Origin: Chromobacterium piscinae
Lineage (GTDB): Bacteria; Pseudomonadota; Gammaproteobacteria; Burkholderiales; Chromobacteriaceae
Direction: 5' to 3'
DNA length: 61,789 bases
Assembly: GCF_021129175.1 (NCBI RefSeq)
Contig: NZ_JAJOHV010000083.1
Span: forward strand, 1 to 61,789
In this document: piece after piece, positions 45,063 through 54,200 of the stretch
How positions within the stretch are numbered: position 1 is the first letter of the stretch
Layout of the letters: every line of letters starts with the position of its first letter
Position numbers and translations under genes: made by a program
Notes under the pieces: generated by a model
Seen by the model: only the letters and a program-made list of their open reading frames with translations
What the model was told of the DNA's origin: nothing
Database searches by the model: none

Positions 45063-46094
45063 TCAGGCCGGCGCAGTCTTGGCCGCGCTCAGCCGCGGCA
45101 GCAGGTCGGCGACGATCTCGCAGCAGCGCAGCCGATCGGCAAAGTCGTGGCAGTCGACCGACAGCATGATTTCGTCCACGCCGGTCTCGTCCAGCAGCTT
45201 TTGCAGCCCGGCCCTCACCGTTTCCGGTCCGCCGAACACCGCCGCGCCCAGCCATTCGCTGCGGACCGAGAATTCCTCGCGCGGGCTCCACAGGCCGTCC
45301 ATGCTGTCCACCGGCGGCGGCAGCGGGCGGCGGTCGCCGCGGATCAGATTGAGAAATTTCTGGTACGGCGTGGTGGCCAGCCGCTGGGCTTTTTCGTCGC
45401 TGTCCGCAGCCAGCACCGGGATGCAGGCCATCGCGTACGGCTGGCTCAGCGTGGCGGAAGGCTGGAACAGATGGCGGTACAACTGCAGCGCCTCATGCAG
45501 CTGGGCCGGGGCGAAGTGGGCGGCGAAAGCGAAAGGCAGGCCCAGCTGCGCGGCCAGCTGGGCGCCGTACAGGCTGGAGCCCAGTAGCCATAGCGGCACG
45601 TTAGTGCCGGTTCCGGGAATGGCGCGCACGGCTTGGCCCGGCTGTTCCGGCCCCAGGTAGCCGCGCAGCTCCGCCACTTGCTGCGGGAAATCGTCGCCGG
45701 CGCCCAGTCGGTCGCGGCGCAGCGCGCGGGCGGTGAGCGGGTCGGTGCCGGGCGCGCGGCCCAGGCCCAGGTCGATGCGGCCGGGAAACAGCGTAGCCAG
45801 CGTGCCGAACTGCTCGGCCACCACCAGCGGCGCGTGATTGGGCAGCATGATGCCGCCGGAGCCGACCCGTATTCGCTCGGTGTGGGCGGCGATGTGGCCT
45901 ATCATCACCGCGGTGGCGGAGCTGGCCACGCCGGCCATATTGTGGTGTTCGGCCACCCAGAAGCGGGTGTAGCCCAGTTGCTCTGTGTGGCGGGCCAGGG
46001 CCGCGCTGTTGCGCAGGGCCTGGGCGGCGTCGCCGCCGGCGACGATGGGCGCCAGCTCCAGCATGGATAGGCGGGGAGATGCGGAGGATGTCAT
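45063..46094 (-). CDS. Luciferase-like flavin-dependent monooxygenase (YhbW type)
   Basis: A 343-residue LLM-class (luciferase-like TIM barrel) oxidoreductase that should use reduced FMN and oxygen. Motifs: [51 protein letters not shown] and [22 protein letters not shown], the usual alkanal monooxygenase-like signature. These proteins are common in Proteobacteria as YhbW homologues and the substrate is not known. ATG 46094 has an AGGCTGA site upstream. It stands alone. Confidence 0.88.
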   Translation of the reverse strand: MTSSASPRLSMLELAPIVAGGDAAQALRNSAALARHTEQLGYTRFWVAEHHNMAGVASSATAVMIGHIAAHTERIRVGSGGIMLPNHAPLVVAEQFGTLATLFPGRIDLGLGRAPGTDPLTARALRRDRLGAGDDFPQQVAELRGYLGPEQPGQAVRAIPGTGTNVPLWLLGSSLYGAQLAAQLGLPFAFAAHFAPAQLHEALQLYRHLFQPSATLSQPYAMACIPVLAADSDEKAQRLATTPYQKFLNLIRGDRRPLPPPVDSMDGLWSPREEFSVRSEWLGAAVFGGPETVRAGLQKLLDETGVDEIMLSVDCHDFADRLRCCEIVADLLPRLSAAKTAPA

Positions 46095-46292
46095 TCAATT
46101 CAGCCTGTGTTGGCGCGCGCGGACGGCGCCTGCGCGAGATGAAGCCAGTATACGGAGCGGCGCCGTTCGTCAGAAGTAGGCACTTTCAGGTGGGATAGTT
46201 GCCTTCCGGTGCGTATGGTATGAAAGAGCTGTCTTGAATTATCTGGGTACGGCCATATTTGAGAACCATTCCTGTTTGAGAGAGCAAGCATC

Positions 46293-46691
46293 ATGACGAA
46301 TCGCAGCAATCTGGACATTGTCCGCGCCACTTACGAAGGCAAATCCGAAGACAATGGCCGCAACCTGCTGGCGGCGCTGGCGCCGGACGCGGAATGGACC
46401 GAGGCGGCGGGCTTTCCGTACGCCGGCACCTATGTCGGTCCGCAAGCCATCGTGGAAAACGTGTTCCAGCGGCTGGGCGGCGAGTGGGACGGCTATCGCG
46501 CGGCGGTCGATCATTACTATGTGGATGGCGACAACGTGGTCGCCCAGGGCTTTTACCACGGCACCTATCGCGCCACCGGCAAGAGCTTTACCGCGTCCTT
46601 CGCCCATGTCTACACGCTGAAAGATGGCAAGATCGTCAAGTTCGAGCAGATCGTCGACAGCGCCAAGGTGTGGGAGGCGATGCGTCCCTGA
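46293..46691 (+). CDS. SnoaL-like/NTF2-fold protein
   Basis: A 132-residue protein of the ketosteroid isomerase-like (NTF2) superfamily. It has IVRATYEGKSEDNGRNLLAALAPDAEWTEAAGFPYAGTYVG near the start, YYVDGDNVVAQGFYHGTYRATG, and ends with FAHVYTLKDGKIVKFEQIVDSAKVWEAM, the pattern of SnoaL-like members that bind a small ligand in the cone. The catalytic role is not decided by sequence. It starts at ATG 46293 after AGAGAG and ends at a terminator. Confidence 0.82.
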   Translation: MTNRSNLDIVRATYEGKSEDNGRNLLAALAPDAEWTEAAGFPYAGTYVGPQAIVENVFQRLGGEWDGYRAAVDHYYVDGDNVVAQGFYHGTYRATGKSFTASFAHVYTLKDGKIVKFEQIVDSAKVWEAMRP

Positions 46692-46706
46692 TCGCTATGC
46701 GCGATG

Positions 46707-46742
46707 AAAAACGGCCAGCTCCGGAGGGAGGCTGGCCGTTTT
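46707..46742. terminator. Terminator shared by the SnoaL and queuosine-transporter genes
   Basis: AAAACGGCCAGC (46708-46719) pairs with GCTGGCCGTTTT (46731-46742). It lies between convergent genes, with A and T runs either side. Confidence 0.88.
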
Positions 46743-46757
46743 GCTTTGTCCAGGCGG

Positions 46758-47423
46758 TCAGACCGGCTGCAGCTGCTCGCCGACGCCGGCGCGCAGCAGG
46801 CGCTTCACTATCATTTTCAGCACCACGCCGTACATGGGCAGGAAGAACAGCATGCAGATCAGCACTTTGAAGCTGTAGTCCACCAGGGCGATCTCCACCC
46901 AGTTGGCGGCCATGAACGGATCGCTGCTCTTGTAGAAGGCGATGAAGAAGAATGACAGCGTGTCGCTGATGTTGCCGAAGAACATCGCGGCGGCCGGCGC
47001 CACCCACCAGGCCTTGAGCTGGCGCAGCCGGTTGAACACCTGCACGTCCAGGATCTGGCCCAGCGCGTAGGCGGCGAAGCTGGCCGCGGCGATGCGGGCG
47101 ACGAACAGGTTGAAATGCTCCAGCGCCTGGAAGCCTTGCCACGCGCCCTGATAGAACAGCGTGGACACCAGGTAGGAGATCGCCAGCGCCGGCACCATCG
47201 CCGCCAGGATGATGCGCCGAGCCAAAGGCGCGCCGAAAATGCGCACGGTCAAATCGGTGGCCAGGAAGATGAACGGGAAGGTGAACGCGCCCCAGGTGGT
47301 GTGGAAGCCGAAGACGGTGATCGGCAGCTGCACTAGGTAGTTGCTGGAGGCGATGATGGCGATGTGGAACATCGACAGCTGTATCAGAGCGGACAGGCGC
47401 TGCCGGTCGGTAAAGGCAAACAT
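46758..47423 (-). CDS. yhhQ: Queuosine-precursor transporter, YhhQ (VUT) family
   Basis: A 221-residue inner-membrane protein with about six membrane segments. It opens MFAFTDRQRLSALIQLSMFHIAIIASSNYLVQLPI, shown here as FTDRQRLSAL and SSNYLVQLPITVFG, the family start; it also has FPFIFLATDLTVRIFGA and MFFGNISDTLSFFFIAFY. Members import preQ0 or preQ1 for queuosine tRNA modification. ATG 47423 sits seven bases after AGGA, which is part of an apparent preQ1-I riboswitch. Function and regulation thus agree. The longer frame from 47531 would run through the riboswitch. Confidence 0.9.
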   Translation of the reverse strand: MFAFTDRQRLSALIQLSMFHIAIIASSNYLVQLPITVFGFHTTWGAFTFPFIFLATDLTVRIFGAPLARRIILAAMVPALAISYLVSTLFYQGAWQGFQALEHFNLFVARIAAASFAAYALGQILDVQVFNRLRQLKAWWVAPAAAMFFGNISDTLSFFFIAFYKSSDPFMAANWVEIALVDYSFKVLICMLFFLPMYGVVLKMIVKRLLRAGVGEQLQPV

Positions 47424-47430
47424 TGATGCA

Positions 47431-47466
47431 TCCTTTTTGCTGAATGGGGTGAGGGAACCCAGTGAA
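47431..47466 (-). promoter_or_regulatory. PreQ1-I riboswitch aptamer covering the yhhQ ribosome site
   Basis: On the minus strand the RNA reads CUGGGUUCCCUCACCCCAUU then CAGCAAAAAGGAUG. UGGG pairs with CCCA as P1. The loop has UUC-CCU-CAC, with the C before CCC at the position that binds preQ1. An A-rich tail follows, and AGG pairs with CCU as P2. It matches the known preQ1-I fold, including the Thermoanaerobacter example. AGGA is the ribosome site, so binding should block translation. Confidence 0.8.
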
Positions 47467-47686
47467 TACCCGCCGGAGGCCCATGGCCCGGCGACAGAGG
47501 GGCGTGATGATACCGCTTTTTGTCTATACATGAAAATATTTTCTGCAAAATCAAGGCCATTTCCAGCTTATATCTGAATGGCGGCATGCAGAATGACTTG
47601 TTGTTTGTTGGACAAAGAAAGCTATAAATATTCTAAGTAAATTCTCGTAATCGAATTCGACGCGCCGGGCCTGCAAGGAGTAGGAC

Positions 47687-49303
47687 ATGACCATTACGAA
47701 GAGACTGCTGTTGACCACCGTGCTGGCATTGCTGGTGATGCTGGCACTGGGCGTGCAGGGGCTGTGGAAGCAGCAGCAGGCCAATGATCGCTTCGATTAC
47801 ATGAAGATCAACACCTTTCCCAGCATCCATACCCTAGATGACGCTAAGGAAGCGCTGGCGGACGTGAGGTTGACGCTGGCGCGCAGCGTGGCGTTGTCGG
47901 ACCCGGCGGCCAAGAAGGCTGAGTTCGCCGCGCTGGCGGATCTGGACAAGCGTTTCGATGCGGCGCTGGACAAATACGAGAAAGAGCTGGTTTCCAACGA
48001 CGCCGACCGCAAGCTGCTGCAGGTTGACCGCGATGACATGAAAATGTATCGACAGCAGCGCGACAAGTATTTGCAGCTGGTCCAGGACAATAACGTGGCG
48101 GCGGCGGACAAGCTGATGACCGGCGACATGTCCAACGAGGCCAAGGCGTTGAACCAGGCGCTGATCGACCATATCGAGTTCAATTACAAGCTGGCCGAAC
48201 AACTGAGTAAAGACAATACTGCCGCTTATCAGGCAGCCTGGTGGCAGTCGACGATATTGGTGGCGCTAGCTGTGCTGGTGTGCGGCTGGCTCAGCGGCCA
48301 TCTGTTCCTCAATATCCGCAGCAGTCTGGAGCAGGTGCTTGACACGATGCAGTCTGTGCGCACCTCGCTGGATTTCCGCCTGCGCGCGCCGGTGAAGCGG
48401 ATGGATGAAATAGGCAAGATAGGCAGCTCGTTCAATGAGCTGATGGGCCGTCTGCAGCAGAGCTTCCAGGAAATCCGCCGCAGCGTGGAGGACATGGAAG
48501 GCTCCATCATCCACATGGTGAACTCGTCCGGCGACATCGCGTCCAGCTCGGTGCAGCAGAGCGAGTCCGCTTCGGCGATGGCCGCCGCGGTGGAGCAGGT
48601 AACGGTCAGCATCAATCATGTGGCCGACCGGGCCAGGGAGGCCAACCATCAAGCGAAGGAGGCCGGCGAGATAGCCGACCACGGCAGCCGGGTGATGCTG
48701 GGCACGGTGGACGGCATCAGCGCGGTGGCGGAATCGGTGGGCGAGGCGTCTGACCGCATCGGCAAGCTGCGCGAGGACAGCGTCACCATCGCCACCGTGT
48801 TGGGCGTGATCAAGGACATTGCGGACCAGACCAATTTGCTGGCGCTGAATGCCGCAATCGAAGCCGCGCGGGCCGGCGAAATGGGGCGTGGCTTCGCCGT
48901 GGTGGCGGATGAGGTGCGCAAGCTGGCCGAGCGCACCGCCAGCTCCACCACTGAAATCTCCGCGGTGATAGACAAGATGCAGCAAGGCACTCAGGCCGCG
49001 GTGACGGGCATGCAGCAGGTGGTGGAGCGGGTGAACGAAGAGGCGGAGAAGGCGCGCGACGCCGGGGACACCATCCAGCAGATCAAGACCAACTCCTCGC
49101 ACAGCATGCTGCTGATCGGCGAAATTTCAGACAGCATCGTCGAGCAAGGCAGCGCCAGCAACACCATCGCCCAGAAGGTGGAGCAGATCGCGCAGATGGC
49201 GGAAGCCAATTCCAAGGCGTCGTCCGATTCGGCCGATTCCGCGCGCGAGCTACGCGAGCAGGCCGGAAATATCCAGCGCACGGTGGCGCAGTACAAAGTG
49301 TAA
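47687..49303 (+). CDS. Methyl-accepting chemotaxis protein with 4HB-type sensor
   Basis: A 538-residue chemoreceptor. TM1 is about residues 6-28, a periplasmic four-helix-bundle sensor (4HB_MCP pattern) spans about 30-185, TM2 is about 187-208 and HAMP is about 209-262. The signalling domain has the conserved hairpin tip around [38 protein letters not shown] (here [18 protein letters not shown] and [17 protein letters not shown]). No CheR-binding pentapeptide is at the C-terminus. The ligand is unknown. GCAAGGAG precedes ATG 47687; it ends at a terminator. Confidence 0.93.
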   Translation: MTITKRLLLTTVLALLVMLALGVQGLWKQQQANDRFDYMKINTFPSIHTLDDAKEALADVRLTLARSVALSDPAAKKAEFAALADLDKRFDAALDKYEKELVSNDADRKLLQVDRDDMKMYRQQRDKYLQLVQDNNVAAADKLMTGDMSNEAKALNQALIDHIEFNYKLAEQLSKDNTAAYQAAWWQSTILVALAVLVCGWLSGHLFLNIRSSLEQVLDTMQSVRTSLDFRLRAPVKRMDEIGKIGSSFNELMGRLQQSFQEIRRSVEDMEGSIIHMVNSSGDIASSSVQQSESASAMAAAVEQVTVSINHVADRAREANHQAKEAGEIADHGSRVMLGTVDGISAVAESVGEASDRIGKLREDSVTIATVLGVIKDIADQTNLLALNAAIEAARAGEMGRGFAVVADEVRKLAERTASSTTEISAVIDKMQQGTQAAVTGMQQVVERVNEEAEKARDAGDTIQQIKTNSSHSMLLIGEISDSIVEQGSASNTIAQKVEQIAQMAEANSKASSDSADSARELREQAGNIQRTVAQYKV

Positions 49304-49335
49304 ACCGAACAATGACAGGGATCGGGGAAGATCCG

Positions 49336-49362
49336 ACAGGGCCGCAAGGCCCTGTTTTCTTT
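49336..49362 (+). terminator. Terminator of the chemoreceptor gene
   Basis: CAGGGCC (49337-49343), loop GCAA, GGCCCTG (49348-49354), then a T-rich tract. Confidence 0.88.
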
Positions 49363-49411
49363 TGGCGGAAGCATTTGCAGGAAAAGCGATAAGCAAGCCA
49401 GGATTAATTGC

Positions 49412-49603
49412 TTAGCCGGACGCGGCGCGCTTGAAGGCATCGCGGATCAAGGCTATATCCGCGTGGCTAACCTTGTAGCACTCAATCTCCCCGCTGTTGA
49501 TTTCTGCGGACCTGGAATAGCCCGCAAGCAGCACGATGGAGTCATGGCAGTCGTCTTTGTTTTCCAGCCGAAGACTCCTTGTCTGAGGGAAATCGATCAC
49601 CAT
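49412..49603 (-). CDS. Small protein of unknown function
   Basis: A 63-residue protein I do not recognise. It has a mixed charged sequence (VIDFPQTRSLRLENKDDCHDSIVLLAGYSRSAEI) and no signal peptide. It begins one base after the stop codon of the next gene, so the two are an operon. Lower GC than flanking genes. It might be an immunity- or regulator-type small protein, but there is no firm evidence. Confidence 0.55.
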   Translation of the reverse strand: MVIDFPQTRSLRLENKDDCHDSIVLLAGYSRSAEINSGEIECYKVSHADIALIRDAFKRAASG

Positions 49604-49604
49604 G

Positions 49605-49976
49605 TTAGTTAAGCTCCCAGCCTGGCGGCAGCTCTGGGTAGGTAAGCCAGTAACTGAGGCATTGCTGATCTAGCGTATCGCTCCACTGGTAGATGCCAGC
49701 TCCGTTGTAGTAGAGCACCGGTTTGAGGTCGATGTAAGCGATAACAGATACTCTGGGCTGATAAAACGGAGATGCCAACATATCGCTAACCGATACCTCG
49801 TCTATGCAGATCATATCGGCGATCTTGCCATGCGGCCATGAACATGCCTCAAGCTGGAGCAGCTCCTCATCAGGTAAAGAGGAAACGTGCTGAGCAACCA
49901 CTTGGGCGAACGCATTCTTGAAAGATAGCAAGCCTATACAGGAAGGGTGTTTGTATGCATATTCTTCTGGATTCAT
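49605..49976 (-). CDS. Protein of unknown function
   Basis: A 123-residue soluble protein I do not recognise. It has MNPEEYAYKHPSCIGLLSF at the start, CSWPHGKIADMICIDEVSVSDML in the middle and PELPPGWELN at the end. ATG 49976 is preferred to a TTG at 50048, but the ribosome site is weak. It is divergent from the cupin gene, and it pairs with the 63-residue gene. Lower GC suggests transfer. Confidence 0.6.
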   Translation of the reverse strand: MNPEEYAYKHPSCIGLLSFKNAFAQVVAQHVSSLPDEELLQLEACSWPHGKIADMICIDEVSVSDMLASPFYQPRVSVIAYIDLKPVLYYNGAGIYQWSDTLDQQCLSYWLTYPELPPGWELN

Positions 49977-50060
49977 GGAGGTAAATTCCAACAAGCGGAG
50001 GTGATGGAATTTTATATGCGTGAAGTATTTTTTATGGCGCAATAACAACTGTTCCCCATG

Positions 50061-50089
50061 TTGTTAGGATATGTTATTATGACAATATT
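50061..50089 (+). promoter_or_regulatory. Possible promoter of the cupin gene
   Basis: TTGTTA (50061-50066), 17-base spacer, AATATT (50084-50089). It lies in the divergent AT-rich gap before the cupin gene. The match to consensus is partial. Confidence 0.35.
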
Positions 50090-50119
50090 TTGCAAATAGT
50101 TCTACAAAGAACAATCAAC

Positions 50120-50653
50120 ATGCAGACAATAAAATCCAAACTTATCAGCAATGACTACATCGGAACTGTCATCGAGGAAAGCAAGGGGGCGCCTAGGAGG
50201 CGTATTCCAATACTTGTTCACGATAGTTACGACGAAGTTCCGCAGCGTTTTGTAAACTGCATGGCGTCGGACTCTTATATTAAACCGCATAAGCATGAAA
50301 GTGATAATCAGTGGGAGTTGGTAACATGGATTTCAGGGGAGATGCTTATTGTCATCTTTGATGATTTAGGCAAAATATTGAACAAGGTTGAAATGGGGCA
50401 GTACAGTAATCGCATAATGGAGATACAGTCTAATCAGTATCACAGTTATATACCTTTATCTGATTGTGCGTATCTTGAAGTAAGAAACTGCAGGTTTGTT
50501 TATGGGCGGCCAGAGGCCGATAGAACATTTGCTAGTTGGGCTCCGGATGAGGGGAGCGTCGAGGTGGGTGATTTTGTCACCTGGCTTAAGAGTGCGGATA
50601 TTGGAAGGCAGTATGGACAAGACGGACAAGTATTTTCAGATTATAAATTGTAG
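50120..50653 (+). CDS. WbuC-type cupin protein
   Basis: A 177-residue cupin-fold protein. From RIPILVHDSYDEVPQRFVNCM through YIKPHKHE (metal-ligand histidines), WISGEMLIVIFDDLGKI and the end TFASWAPDEGS it follows the WbuC family, found beside O-antigen and sugar genes. Metal binding is plausible and the reaction unknown. No sugar-pathway genes are here. ATG 50120 gives the family start; an ATG 30 bases upstream adds unlike residues. The end overlaps the next gene by 41 bases. AT-rich island. Confidence 0.75.
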   Translation: MQTIKSKLISNDYIGTVIEESKGAPRRRIPILVHDSYDEVPQRFVNCMASDSYIKPHKHESDNQWELVTWISGEMLIVIFDDLGKILNKVEMGQYSNRIMEIQSNQYHSYIPLSDCAYLEVRNCRFVYGRPEADRTFASWAPDEGSVEVGDFVTWLKSADIGRQYGQDGQVFSDYKL

Positions 50654-51365
50654 CCCTGTCCCGACGTTTTGGAAGGACGCTGAACGATATTTCATGGGTT
50701 GCAACCAGAAATTCTTGGATATGGTTGATGTTGAAAATATCGAGAGCCTCCTTGAAAGGCGAGATGTCGACTTGCCCTGGGCTCGGAATTGGGAGCAATT
50801 CGAGAGGGATGATCGACAGGTTTTAGAAACTGGGCAGACAGTATCCAGGTTGGAGCAGATTCCATCTGGAGATGGTGAGGTGGTTTGGTCTGAAACTATC
50901 AAGCACCCAATTGTGCAAGATGGAAAAATCACGGGGCTTGTTGGTTTTTGTAAGGATGTGACGATTGAGAGGAGGTTGCAGGAGATAGAGCGCGAGAGAA
51001 GCATTGATAAGCTGCACTTGCAACTGGCTGATTTGGTTGGCAAGTTTATGAATGAGGTACAACACACTAAGCTATCTATCGTTGAGCAGCGTGTTGGATT
51101 GAGCCAGCGAAGTGATGGAATAAGTAGGCGGCAAATCAGCTTGAGTAGTCGAGAGAGCGAAATCATTTACTATCTATCTATTTATAAATCGCCTAAAGAG
51201 ATAGCAAAGATACTGTCGATTCTTCATGGGAAAGATATTTCAGTTCGGGCAGTGCAGACAGCGATTAGCGATAGATTGTATGTTAAATTCGACGTCAATA
51301 CCACCAGTCAGTTATTGGAACGGGCTGCAGTTCATAATTTGATACCGTTACGCATGCCCAGTTAG
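50613..51365 (+). CDS. PAS-domain LuxR-type transcriptional regulator
   Basis: A 250-residue regulator. A PAS/PAC sensor (about residues 5-125) has YFQIINCSPVPTFWKDAERYFMGCNQKFLDM and FCKDVTIERRLQE at its end. A coiled linker follows and then a LuxR-like helix-turn-helix with LSSRESEIIYYLSIYKSPKEIAKIL (about 175-250, ending SQLLERAAVHNLIPL). This resembles small PAS-LuxR proteins whose signal is unknown. The ATG lies within the cupin gene's end (41-base overlap) and GGAAGG precedes it, so the two genes are co-transcribed. It may control the cupin or its divergent neighbours. Confidence 0.78.
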   Translation: MDKTDKYFQIINCSPVPTFWKDAERYFMGCNQKFLDMVDVENIESLLERRDVDLPWARNWEQFERDDRQVLETGQTVSRLEQIPSGDGEVVWSETIKHPIVQDGKITGLVGFCKDVTIERRLQEIERERSIDKLHLQLADLVGKFMNEVQHTKLSIVEQRVGLSQRSDGISRRQISLSSRESEIIYYLSIYKSPKEIAKILSILHGKDISVRAVQTAISDRLYVKFDVNTTSQLLERAAVHNLIPLRMPS

Positions 51366-51551
51366 TTATCCCTCTGTGAATTTATATGAGCTGTTAAGTT
51401 GAATTTTCTGTTGCTTTTGTTGTGAAGCATAGCGCGGGTCATTGGGTATATTCAATAAAGTGTAAAGCTTTTTATAAATCAGCATTTAGCCTGTGACGGT
51501 TCGCTTGTTAGATTGGAACGGTATTTCCAACTCGTACCAAATGGACAAGCC

Positions 51552-52538
51552 ATGGCGAAACCGCGCGCATTTATCAAACTGATCCTTTCCGCCGCATTGG
51601 CCGTTTCGGGCGTCGCCGCGGCGGCAGACGCCGTCACCGTCGGCTACCAGACCGGCATTGACCCCACCAAGGTGCCGCAGGCCGACGGCGCTTACGAGAA
51701 AGCCACTGGCAGCCGCATCAATTGGCGCAAGTTCGACAGTGGCGCCGACCTGATCGCCGCGGTGGCGTCCGGCGACGTGGCCATCGGCAATATCGGCTCC
51801 AGCCCGCTGGCGGCCGCCGCTAGCCGCGGCCTGCCGCTCGAAACCTTCCTTGTGGCCGACGAGATCGGCTCGGCCGAGGCGCTGGTGGCGCGCAAGGGCA
51901 GCGGCATCGCCAAGCCGCAAGATCTGATCGGCAAGAAGGTGGCGGTGCCCTTCGTCTCCACCACCCATTACAGCCTGTTGGCAGCGCTGCGCCACTGGGG
52001 CGTGGACCCTGTCAAGGTGAAGATCCTCAACCTGCGTCCCGGCGAGATCGCGGCCGCTTGGCAGCGCGGCGACATCGACGCCGCCTATGTCTGGGACCCG
52101 GCGCTGGGCAAGATCAAGGCCAGCGGCGCGGTGCTGACCAGTTCGGCCGAGGTGTCCAAGTGGGGAGCGCCCACCTACGACATCTGGGTGGTGCGCAAGG
52201 ACTTCGCCGCCGCCCATCCCGAGTTTGTCTCCCGCTTCGCCAAGGTGTCGCTGGACGCCATCGCCGGCTACCAAGCCAATCCGCAGGCCTTCATCGCCAA
52301 CGCGTCCAACATCGCCAAGATCAGCCGGCTGACCGGCGCCGCCGCGCCGGACGTGGTGGCCGGGCTGAAGGGCAACCGCTTCCTCGGCCGCGACGAGCAG
52401 GCCGCGCTGCTGCAATCGCCGTTCGTGGCGGCGGTGGGCAAGACCGCGGCCTTTCTGAAGGCGCAGGGCAAGGTGGAGTCGCTGCAGCCGGACTACGGCC
52501 CCTACGTGACCAACCGCTTCGTCAAGACGGCGAGGTGA
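51552..52538 (+). CDS. tauA: Taurine ABC transporter substrate-binding protein TauA
   Basis: A 328-residue periplasmic binding protein. It has a signal peptide (AALAVSGVAAA, cleavage near residue 23). Its core matches E. coli TauA: NWRKFDSGADLIAAVASGDV, GNIGSSPLAAAASRGLP, VPFVSTTHYSLLAALRHWGV and AAWQRGDIDAAYVWDPAL. It captures taurine or related sulfonates for import as a sulfur source. Start ATG 51552 was chosen over an upstream frame that hides the signal peptide. It begins the tauABCD operon; the promoter in the AT-rich 51370-51550 stretch is not clear. Confidence 0.94.
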   Translation: MAKPRAFIKLILSAALAVSGVAAAADAVTVGYQTGIDPTKVPQADGAYEKATGSRINWRKFDSGADLIAAVASGDVAIGNIGSSPLAAAASRGLPLETFLVADEIGSAEALVARKGSGIAKPQDLIGKKVAVPFVSTTHYSLLAALRHWGVDPVKVKILNLRPGEIAAAWQRGDIDAAYVWDPALGKIKASGAVLTSSAEVSKWGAPTYDIWVVRKDFAAAHPEFVSRFAKVSLDAIAGYQANPQAFIANASNIAKISRLTGAAAPDVVAGLKGNRFLGRDEQAALLQSPFVAAVGKTAAFLKAQGKVESLQPDYGPYVTNRFVKTAR

Positions 52539-52540
52539 GC

Positions 52541-53326
52541 ATGGCGGCGCTGATCGCAGACAGGGTGTCGGTCCATTATCCCGGCCAAGTGCAGCCGGCG
52601 CTGGACGGTGTGTCGCTGAGCGTGGGGCCGGGCGAGCTGGCGGTGGCGCTGGGGCCATCGGGCTGCGGCAAGACCACCTTGCTCAATCTGTTTGCCGGCT
52701 TCCAGTTTCCCAATTCCGGCAGCGTGCGCTTCGGCGGCGCGCCGGTGGCGGGGCCGGGCGCGGAGCGCGCGGTGGTGTTCCAGCAGCACGCCTTGCTGCC
52801 GTGGCTGAGCGCGCTGGACAACGTCGCTTTCGGCCTGCGCCTGCGCGGCGTGCCACGCGCCGAGCGCCGCGCGCTGGCCGAGCGTGCGCTGGAGCAGGTG
52901 GACCTGGCCGAGGCCGGCGCCCGCTATCCCTGGCAATTGTCCGGCGGGCAGAAGCAGCGCGTCGGCATCGCCCGCGCCTTGGCCGGCCGCGCTGGCGCGC
53001 TGTTGATGGACGAGCCGTTCGGCGCGCTGGACGCCTTCACCCGCGAGCAGATGCAGGAGCTGCTGCTCAAGGTGTGGGCGGGGTCCGGCAGCAGCGTGTT
53101 CCTGATCACCCACGACATCGAGGAAGCGCTGTTCCTCGCCACCGAGCTGGTGTTGATGTCGCCGGGGCCGGGCCGCATCGTCAAGACGCTGCGCCCGCCG
53201 TTCAGCCGCCGCTGGCGCGCCGGCGACAGCGCGCGGGCGATCAAGTCCGATCCGGAATTCATCGCGCTGCGAGAGCAACTGCTGGCCGACGTGTTCGCCC
53301 AGTGCCGACAGGAGGCATGGGCATGA
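52541..53326 (+). CDS. tauB: Taurine ABC transporter ATPase TauB
   Basis: A 261-residue ATPase. It has Walker A GPSGCGKTTLL, the signature LSGGQKQRVGIARAL, Walker B ALLMDEPFGALD and the switch histidine in LITHDIEEA. It starts two bases after tauA and ends overlapping tauC by four bases (ATGA). The larger frame back to 52058 is not real because it reads through tauA in another frame. Confidence 0.94.
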   Translation: MAALIADRVSVHYPGQVQPALDGVSLSVGPGELAVALGPSGCGKTTLLNLFAGFQFPNSGSVRFGGAPVAGPGAERAVVFQQHALLPWLSALDNVAFGLRLRGVPRAERRALAERALEQVDLAEAGARYPWQLSGGQKQRVGIARALAGRAGALLMDEPFGALDAFTREQMQELLLKVWAGSGSSVFLITHDIEEALFLATELVLMSPGPGRIVKTLRPPFSRRWRAGDSARAIKSDPEFIALREQLLADVFAQCRQEAWA

Positions 53327-54171
53327 GCGGCGTCGAAACTACCGCGGAACAGGAGTTGCTGTCCGTTTCCTCTCGCATCGAGGGTGGCCCGAGGCGGGGA
53401 CGCGAACCATCCCGGCTATGGCTGGGCGCGGCCAGCCTGGCACTGCTGCTGGGCGGTTGGTGGCTGCTGGCGCACAGCGGCTGGGTGCCGGCGTTGTTCC
53501 TGCCCGCCCCGGAAGCGGTGCTGGGCAAGCTGTTCGTCGTCGCCGGCCAGGGCTTCATGGACGCCACGCTATGGCAGCATCTGGAAGCCAGCCTGCAGCG
53601 TATCGCGCTGGCGCTGGCCGCAGCCGTGGCGGTGGGCGTGCCGCTCGGCGCGCTGCTGGGGCGCAGCCCGCTGGCACAGGGCTTGCTTGATCCTATGTTG
53701 GAGGCATATCGTCCAGTGCCGCCGCTCGCTTATTTGCCGCTGATCGTGATCTGGTTCGGCATTGGCGAGCTGTCCAAGGTGCTGCTGATTTTCCTGGCCA
53801 TCCTGGCTCCGGTGGTCATCGCCACCCGCCACGGCGTGGCCCAGGTCAGCCGCAACCGGCTGCGCGCGGCGCAGAGCCTGGGCGCCAGCCGCTCGCAGCT
53901 GTTGTGGCTGGTGGTGTTGCCCGAGGCGCTGCCGCAAATCTTGACTGGCATCCGCATCGGCTTGGGCGCCGGCTGGTCCACGCTGGTGGCGGCGGAACTG
54001 GTGGCGGCCACCCGCGGGCTGGGCTTCATGGTGCAGTCTGCGGCGCAGTTTCTGGTCACCGACGTGGTGGTGCTGGGCATTCTGGTGATCGCCGCGGTGG
54101 CCTTCGCGCTGGAACTGGGTCTGCGCGCCTTGCAGCGCCGGTTGGCGCCTTGGCACGGACAAGACGACTGA
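53323..54171 (+). CDS. tauC: Taurine ABC transporter permease TauC
   Basis: A 282-residue inner-membrane permease with about six segments. It has the EAA loop [49 protein letters not shown] (seen as [23 protein letters not shown]). The N-terminus is longer than E. coli TauC, with a charged extension before TM1. GGAGG (53311-53315) sits seven bases before ATG 53323. Confidence 0.94.
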   Translation: MSGVETTAEQELLSVSSRIEGGPRRGREPSRLWLGAASLALLLGGWWLLAHSGWVPALFLPAPEAVLGKLFVVAGQGFMDATLWQHLEASLQRIALALAAAVAVGVPLGALLGRSPLAQGLLDPMLEAYRPVPPLAYLPLIVIWFGIGELSKVLLIFLAILAPVVIATRHGVAQVSRNRLRAAQSLGASRSQLLWLVVLPEALPQILTGIRIGLGAGWSTLVAAELVAATRGLGFMVQSAAQFLVTDVVVLGILVIAAVAFALELGLRALQRRLAPWHGQDD

Positions 54172-54200
54172 TAGACAACGATAATAAGGAGAAGACGCTG

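Noticed and set aside
52058-53326. A 422-residue tauB with a long N-terminus
   Set aside because: The extra part reads tauA in another frame; Walker-type protein starts at ATG 52541 after the tauA stop.
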